Positions 51,901-60,900 of a stretch of DNA of 64,000 nucleotides are shown in pieces. This stretch comes from Anodontia alba (taxonomy: Eukaryota > Mollusca > Bivalvia > Lucinida > Lucinidae), in the NCBI GenBank assembly GCA_964016985.1, contig OZ024823.1, forward strand, positions 135,056,112 to 135,120,111, given 5' to 3'. How positions within the stretch are numbered: the stretch's first letter is position 1; the number at the start of each line of letters is the position of its first letter. Below the pieces are notes generated by a model. It was given only the letters and a program-made list of their open reading frames with translations, did no database searches and was not told the DNA's origin. Position numbers and translations under genes: made by a program.

Positions 51901-54900
51901 CCTGGCACACCAAACCCACTCTGAGAAGGGATCTACTCTAACAGAAAAGAATTTGCTCCCAATGGGAGCAAATTCTTTCACTTAGAGTAGATCCCTTTAC
52001 AGAGGAGAGACAAAAATAACTTTGAAGTAAAATAATTCTGTTTCTCGTGGTTAGCGCCTGCCTATACATGTCGGACCTATCATGATCATTTTCTGGTTTT
52101 CTTGTATTCTGGTTTAAGATCACAATTGAGCCCTTTGTTTTATATCCGTCACAGTGGTTTTCATTTTATCTTTTTTACTGTGGTGATTCACAAATGAGGT
52201 AGAAGACCCCTAGGCGGATCGAACATTTGTCGTACTTTGGAGCAGCAATAGAAATAAGGGTGAAATTTCGCGAGAGTAAACCTGATGTAAAGCCGCCTCG
52301 CTCACATCCTCCGTCACCCTTTTCCCTGGTAGTTTTAATTCTGACCGTCCGATAGCGAAACTGTTGCCGATATTGTTGCAAATCTTCTTTGCCTGTGCGT
52401 TGGTAGTTTCATATGTGGCGTTTGTTTTTTCATTTTTTGTTCCTCGTTCTCCTGCCTTTCGTGCCTCGGGAAGGCTGCGGGTCGTGGGTGTGGCATATCC
52501 AAGGTGTCTTCATTTATATACTAACATAGTTTCATCCCCCTGATAGTGTATTAACTGCCCTTAATCTGCAGTATTCAGCTATAGTATTTTTAAGATATAC
52601 ACCTATCAGCATCCACTGAGTTTAGCTACTTTGAAAGAAATATGTAGCTGGAAAAATTGTTAAGTGATTAATAATAGATTTGATTAACTGGTACACGCGA
52701 GACTCTAGATATCAGTGTAACAGGCTAGTTTATAAAATATTTATTATTAGCATCTTGACACACATATCAACATACACAAAATCTCATAGGGTTGTTTTGT
52801 ATGTATTTACCCTGCAGTTACCTTACAATATCATTCAGAAATATATGATATCTTATTTTCTTTACACAACTGGGAAACTTGCATTGTGGCACTCCCTGGA
52901 CTTTTCTCTTACCTGTTTTGCCTTTTTACCATACTTGTCCCTCACTTTCAATAATATATTCTAAAAAGAATGACCTTAAAAGTATCGAACAGATAAACAA
53001 AAATGGAAACAGCTGAAGGGCGACTTTTCTAGGCCAGACCAGCTAGTTTAGGCCAATTAAGACTCAGCAGTGAATAACTAAAATTCCCGGAATGGGCTCC
53101 GTAATCATAAATTATCAAGGCCCAGTTGTTCAAAGCGTCGTTAGCTTAACGAGCTCGTTAAGGGTCATTTCATTAACTGTTTTAGCGAATTCAATATACA
53201 ATATTCTGATATTTTTTGCTGAAAAAATGTGAGTAGCTTTTGCACTGTGAAAGCTACTCACATTTTTTCAGCAAAATATTTCAGCATATTTGCATAACAC
53301 TCAATGTAAATTTTAGCGTATCGTTAAGTAACGACATCGTTAGTTTTGAACAACTGGGCCCAGAAAATTAGTCTACACTATAGTGAAGTACGAAGTGACG
53401 TTTAACGACCGCAACTCTACACTATCACTGCTCATGTTTCGAAAACTAAACTGCAGAATGAATGGCATATAGTATAGGTCCTGATCAGACTCTGTTAAGC
53501 GATGTCTATTCTAGGTTTTAACTGTTAACTCAGATCGGTTTGTCCGAAAACGTTGGGTAAAATGGTTATTATATTGTATCGTATACAACAAATTAAATAT
53601 AACTGATAATGGTTTTCGAGACATACTTATTGTTATGGTATTGTGCTCTCATTTTATTCCACATACAATGACTTTTATACATTGTATATATAAAACCAAA
53701 TACCGTTTGAAACTTCAATACATTAGAACAGAACGTGATGTTTTTTGATAATTATGAACATTATCTTACCAGTTCGTACTTTCATGTTAACAAGAAACCC
53801 AGTCAGCATTCTACGTAAATCTATATCGGTCCGTCATCGGCCCGTCAGGGTAGCTGACGGGCCGATGACGGCCCGATGTAGATTTACGTAGAATGCTAGC
53901 TGGGAAATTACCATTTATGGGGAATATATACCAATTTTGGGGAATACATTTTGCTGGGAGTACTTGATGTAATCAACTGAGACTGTTAAAACTCAGGAGA
54001 TGTCGTGAATATGGAATGTACCTTGGTAAATAAAAAATTAGACAATATTTTCGTTAAAGCATTAAGGCTGCCATATAAGACGCGGCTCTTTGCGTAATGT
54101 GACGAATATATGCAGATACCTATGTGTCAAATATTTTAGTCACAACATGAAAAATGTACATGTAGCTATGACTTGTGCAAGCTTTGATCAGAGCATTCGT
54201 TCGCTGTTCCCCTGAAGAAGAGTTAGAGCATTGGCTGTGTACCGGGCGCCCAAGGAAGACTAACCATACTGCTTGGACACGCAGGTTGACCTTAGTCTTT
54301 GCTGGACGCAATATCATTACATCACGAAAACACGCCTATATAATTTTGACCCCCTTAAATCCCACTTTTATATAGTAAAACTGAGGTTTACAGGGGTATA
54401 AATTATTTTTCTTATTTTGCTAAAAAACATAGATAGTGGTTACTCGTTAGAACCATCTCACCGCGGCGGTTCTAACGAGTACCCACAATCTATGTTTTGA
54501 GTAGAAATATGAAAAATATAGGAATTTTTATCTGAAAATTTTCCTTTTTTGGTTGATAAATTTTCAATATATTTGAATAGGCGTGTTTTCATAATGAGGT
54601 AAGTTTTCTTCCAATGCGGATCATGTATGTGCAACATCACATCATAACAATTAATTTCCGTATTTTCAGGCGCGGCAAAGAACTTTTCTGGCGGATCATC
54701 ACTAATAGATCCTATGGGCTTTATGAATGGTAAGGGAATACGGCCAGGTGTCAGTTGGCTATCCTGTTTTGGGTTTATTTTGGTTCAATCACGGGTGCTC
54801 ATTTTGGTAAACATTTCCTGCCTGATATCTTAGACTGTCTTGATTCGTGAGTTCAGTGGTTGTGCTTATAGTTTACCAGTACCTGATTGTCATTAATTTT

Positions 54901-57900
54901 CCTTTAGTGCTGCCAGTGAAGTTAATTGTGCGTGTCCATCACACTAAATGCAGTAAGGTTTTGTATAGATTTGGCTAGATCTTTCATAAAACTAACACTT
55001 TGAAACAAAATGGTTCTACTAAGCCCGTGCTTAATGGGTGTGGGGGAGAGGGGCGTGTGCAAAGATAATTGCTGTCATATGCACATGATGTTACTGCAAC
55101 TGACGTTAAGTGCAGCCGTCACAAGTCCCCTCGTATTTTACCATAGTGCAGTTTTTATTTTTATTATATAGCACGCAATATCAAAATTGCACGCTTTGTT
55201 TAGAGCAGAAATGCTTGTTTGTCGACCATTAATAAATCTCAACGTTTATTACTATTGTGGAATGATGTATGATGTCAAAACTGCTGATGTCATTTTCACT
55301 TGATGTCATGAAATATGACGTCACGGTGGACCAAAACCTCATATAAATTACCCATAAAAAAAAAGGTAAGAGAAAAGTCCAGGGAGTGCCACAATCACAA
55401 ACCGCAGCCCTTCCCAGACCCCAAGAGGAAAAGGAAACCGACCAAACATGCACAAATCGAAAAAACGTATGAAAAGCACTAAGATTAGCACGTAAAGTTA
55501 GAAAGTCGCAAGTGGAGCAACACAACTGATTTTTGCTCAGATAATTTGTTTTCTACGACTATATTTGCTGCACAAACAAAAAAAAAAAAAAAAAAAAAAA
55601 ACCATTGACAGTGCAAAAAGAATATCAATTTGATATTCCACTAGTGCAAAAAATGATAGCACTTTCTAATATCAGTTTTGCACTGTTACAAAAAGCGCTA
55701 TTCGCAGTGTCAAATTAAACAAAAATACAGAATAAAAAAGCAAAATGAGAGAACAATATTTATAGCTATATAATAAAATATTGGTGAATTTTGTCCCTCA
55801 TTGGGATATCTATGGACGCTCGCAAGTTCACGCCCTTCGATATCCCAACTCGGGACAATATTCACTAATAACAGTGCAATAACCCTATATGATTTCCTTG
55901 AGATCATTAAGTCCATTTTGGTATTTTGCAACATCGAGTTCTACTAAAGCTGGTGCTAGTGGGCGTTTACAGTTCTGCAAACTACATTATTGTCATATGA
56001 AGAGCCTTAATATTAAATCGAGACTCCAGTTCTTGTTATTTTCCGTTTTCTTTGATTTCATGGGCAACCTTCACATTTTTATGTTATTTCATAAGCTAAA
56101 TTTTCGGCAACATAACCTTTTCGCGCGTTTTTGCTGCACACTATAATCTATAAGTATATAAATATCACTAAGCACGAGGCTGTACTGTGCACAGGATGCC
56201 AGTCTATCATAGTGACGTTGAAACCATTAAACATTTAAATGACGTTCTACTAGACCCTGACATAGAATTCAGTTTCATTGTAAAAAATAAATGATCTTAG
56301 CAAAGTTTATCCGTGGACTATGCACACACTGATCTAGGATTTTTTTTCGTTTGCATGTAAGCAGGTGTATTCCAACAATACGTCTCTTTTCTGATTTAGT
56401 TCCAGTAATTCATAATGTCGCTTATCTTGCAGGTGGTGGCCTGAGTGGATCTATGAAAAATATGTTCAATCCAAGTACGTAATTCAGTTAAAATTATTGC
56501 AGCTTAAAGATTAATGCTTGCTATTTTGTAACCACCGAAGATCTGTGATTTCCTTGTAGTCCCGATGGTATGATGAGTGCAGACATTGGGCTCTGTGAAA
56601 GCTTGACATTACCAAGTTTACTGCTGATTTTTCAGTGAAGAGCTCTAAATTTATTTGGCACTTGAAGATATCTGAACTTATTTGGCATTTACTTGAAAAC
56701 AATATCGGTCTAAGAATAGAACCTCTGTGGAAGTCGCACAGATTTGAAGAAATCGCCCTTCAATACATTTATGAAATATTTGAATGAAAACGTTAAACTA
56801 ATGGAGTACCTGAACATTTTAGTATTAGTTTTGAATGTATCTTGTCATATACCATAATAAAATCTTCAATAGCAAGGTCTGTCTGACCGCTATTGTTTTA
56901 CGAGTAAGGCCTCTCCTAGCACCGTAAGATGTGTTTTTACAATGTTTTGTATCCCGAAAGCCATGTTTAGGGCTATAAGATACAATTCCTGTATAATGTA
57001 CTTTAGGCACTTACATAAGGTGCTGGTTTTTCTGCTCACAGATAGATTTAGTATAAATGTTAAATAGGAAAGAATGTGTGAGTGCTTTAGTGAATGATTA
57101 AGTAATCGCCAAGAGCGGCGGGTTCTTGGTTAAGCGTCTCTCCCGAAGACGGAATAAACTGGGCATCAAATAACAACTACTTGAGTACAACACGGGCTGT
57201 TCAGCAGTTATTATTATTATTATTTTCTGTTATCATAGCATTTAAGACAAAACTTATCATCTCCATATGCATTGTACCAGTATAAAGATTATTAATTTTT
57301 AAAAAGAAACAAACACGTTCAAGCAGGCCAAAGCAATTCCATTTCTGTATGATAATACAACGATTAAGGTTATGTCCAGTTACAACTAATTTTGGAGAGA
57401 ACAGCTATAATGAATACGAGGGTCCTGCAAAAAGTTTTGTCACTGGGTTCGGATTACTTCAGTGCTACGTTTTATCAAACATATTTTTATTACAAACCTT
57501 CAAAGTATTCCCCCTTTACTGAAACACATTTTTGTAACCTTTTTACCCAGTCGCGAAAAGCAGATAAATAGTCTTCTTTTGGTATCTGTTAGAGACACTG
57601 ATAAATAGCGCTGCCAAGAGAACTTCTAGACGTATACTTATTTCCAGAAAGCATTTTCTTAAGCCTTGGAAATAAAAAGAAGTCACAGGAACTCAGGTCA
57701 TGTGAATAAGGTGGATGGTTTGAAACTTTCCCTTTTCAGAAGCCAAAAAAGATTTAACAACCTCACACTTATGAGAGGAGGGGTTGTCATGTAAAAGGTG
57801 GACTCCTGACCATCCTTTGCTTGTTCGTTTCTTATTGTAAAACTCTTTCACTTTCTTCAGTACAGAATTCTTGTAGAATCGGCCAGTGACTGTATGACCA

Positions 57901-60900
57901 GATGGACAAGGCACTTGAACGACTGGCCCACTTGAATTAAAGAAAATAAATTGCGTACATCTTTTTCGAACAGGGTTCTCTTCGCAATACATGGGCGTTT
58001 TTTATCTGTTCTCTTCCATTTCTTAATATCAGCCCTTCTTTGTGGCTCAAACTTGTGCACCTAGGTTTCATCACCTGTTAGCAAGTTAGAAATAACCCGA
58101 CTATTACAGCCTTTGTATGTTTTCAAAAGTTCCCAGGCACATTTAAGGCGTTGTGTCTTTTGATCCTCAGTGAGCAAATGAGGTACCCACCTAGCGCAAA
58201 CCTTTCTCAGGTCCAAACGCTTTTTCAGAATTGTTTGCACACTGCCTTCTGATATGCCAGTACAACTATCTACGTCTTTGATAGACAATCGAGCATCCTG
58301 TTCGATCACAATCTTTACAGCAGCGATGTTAGCCTTGGTAACAGAGGTTTTAGGCCTTCCAGGGCGGGTATCATCTTCAACAGAAAATTTCCCAGCTTTA
58401 AAAGCTTTAACCCACCTAAAAACTGTGCGCATTGAAATGGTCTGAGGTTCATGTATACCACACAATATCTGCTTTGAATCTATATTAAGCCTAATGCGGC
58501 ATTTAATATAGCTACGAATTTCAGTCTTCTGGTCCATATTCCAATGCAACAAGTAAATTGGTCAGTGTATATGACTGCATCTATTTCAATTTGAAATAAC
58601 TCGGTCAGTTGGAAAGCAATTTGCACGAAATAAAACGGGTATCGTTAGCTATTCAACACACCATTCAAGTGCAGTGAAGCATTTTAAAATATACCTGGGA
58701 TAAAACAAAGGAAGCTTATTAGTGAGAGAACTTTTTGCACGACCCTCGTAAAGGAAATATACTCAATGTCAAAAGGAATTTGGAAAAAAACATACCAATG
58801 ATATGTATATGTGTTTTTAAATAAAACAGTTTTTGTATAGCTTGTTCTGAAAGTAAGTGCATGAACAAATGAGCTTCAACGTCAGAAAAGGAACTTTTGG
58901 ACATGTGCGCTCAGCGAAGATTAAGATCAGCCTGCGCATTCGAGCAGTCTGATCACAATTTTCACTTGGCGCATTTTTAATAGGCAAGGATGCAGTTTCT
59001 TCATGCGAACAACGGAGACTGATCAGAGTGCGTTGATTTAACTTTACTTTGGGCACACATATCAGAAGGTACATTTTCTCTCGTTGCGACTCAAATGTCT
59101 TTGCTAACGTAATCATTGGTTTCTAATCTATTGATTAAATAATATGAGCAGGTGAAAAGTAAAATAATCATCCGCCTGTTGGACGCTTATCAGTGATAAA
59201 TAAATTATCACGTTTCTTTCTCTGTTCTAATGTATAATTCTTTTCTTAAGTCATGCTGTCTGGAATAATAGTAGGAAATTTTTTCGGTTGTTTTTCAGGC
59301 GGCCGGTCGGTGCCTATTGTCGGCTCAGGTATGTCTCATTACATTTGTTAACCGGTATTTCGTTTTATAACATAGTGTCGTTGTCAGTTTGTTGATCTAG
59401 AGGACTTATTGATTTGGTAATGATTTATGGAAAGTTTACTACTCGTCATAAAAGCATGTTGTGGGTACCTATTTGTCTCATGAGTACCCATAAAATGTGC
59501 ATTGGCAAATTTACACTCCTTCACTGAAGCTTTATACAGAATAGAATTTCAGAAGGATTATTCGCTTCATTTATTAAATACATAACACAATATATCACTG
59601 GCACTTTCATTAGGGGCTACTCACCCGATGATCGTAGAAAAAGGTAAGAGAAAACACTAAATACTTAACTGCTACCTGATTTAGCTTTTTACTTCCCCCC
59701 GAAAACAAAACATACAGACCTTTGGAGGTCTTATATCCTAGTTTGTCAGACTTCACCCTTGCATTTCAGAAATAAAGAATGAGCCAGGTGAGCTCAGCTT
59801 TGGAATTGGGCCATGTAGAGGAGGTGATCACCAGAGGTGTATTGTTACTTCCTCTGTTTGCAGCAGTACATTGGATTAACTGATCCTTAGAAAGGCACAA
59901 ATTACTTAGGTTGATCTACAACCAAGCAGACTGGAGAATTTCGTAATAGCAGACGTAAGCTTGGTAAACAATGCAAACCAAGTGAATACAGTTTTGTGGG
60001 GATTTAAGAAGGCCACCACGAAAGCAGATCAAGTGATTAACCCCATTGATAAGTTGCACGCATGTATAACAGAAGCAGACAATTCTTAAATAGTGTTAAA
60101 AGAACATAATTCCAGCTGCTTGCACATTAAAGAAACAACAGGTGACTGCACTGTTGATGATTTGCAGTAATTTTGATTAAGTTGTGATTGCGGCTTTAAA
60201 TAATGCACCTTTTATACATATAATATTTTTTACCACAGAAACATATTATAAAAGAATTTATTGAATAAACTTTAACATAAATATTTATGGTACACAATTT
60301 GCATTACTTGATTTTGATTAGATTGACAACAAACATCACTGGCCATCTACTTGATTTATGTTTTTAATATGGTATAACCTGAAATGGTAGTGATGGGGAT
60401 GGCTGGTGGGGTTAGGCTCCTGAATACTGCCCAAGCACTTCCTTCAAAACGGAACTGACCCAATTGATGCAGCTATAAATTACCCATCTATTATGTTATC
60501 TATTTGTCCAGTATCTGACCTTTCTTCAAGACACGCATCAAATACTAGTGCTTATGTAATAAATAGTAGTAAATGATACCTGCTGAGTGACAATTATACA
60601 GTTCTACCCCAGAAATAAATCAGTAACTGCATAAAGGTAAGTTAAGGTCTTGTGTCTTACATATTTAAACAGATATTTTATACAAATTACAATTATTTAG
60701 ATTGCCATTTAGTTTACGCATACTTTAACAAATAAAGCAAAGGGGTTGCGCCACAAGTTCTGATAACATTAGTTACCACCCTTTCCACTATAGTGGACTA
60801 GAAAGAATCCTTCGCATGCAACCTTATTCTGATTGATTGCTTTTCTTTTTGAATATGGTTTCTTGATGGTTTTCTTTTTATCATATTTACCCTAAATGTT

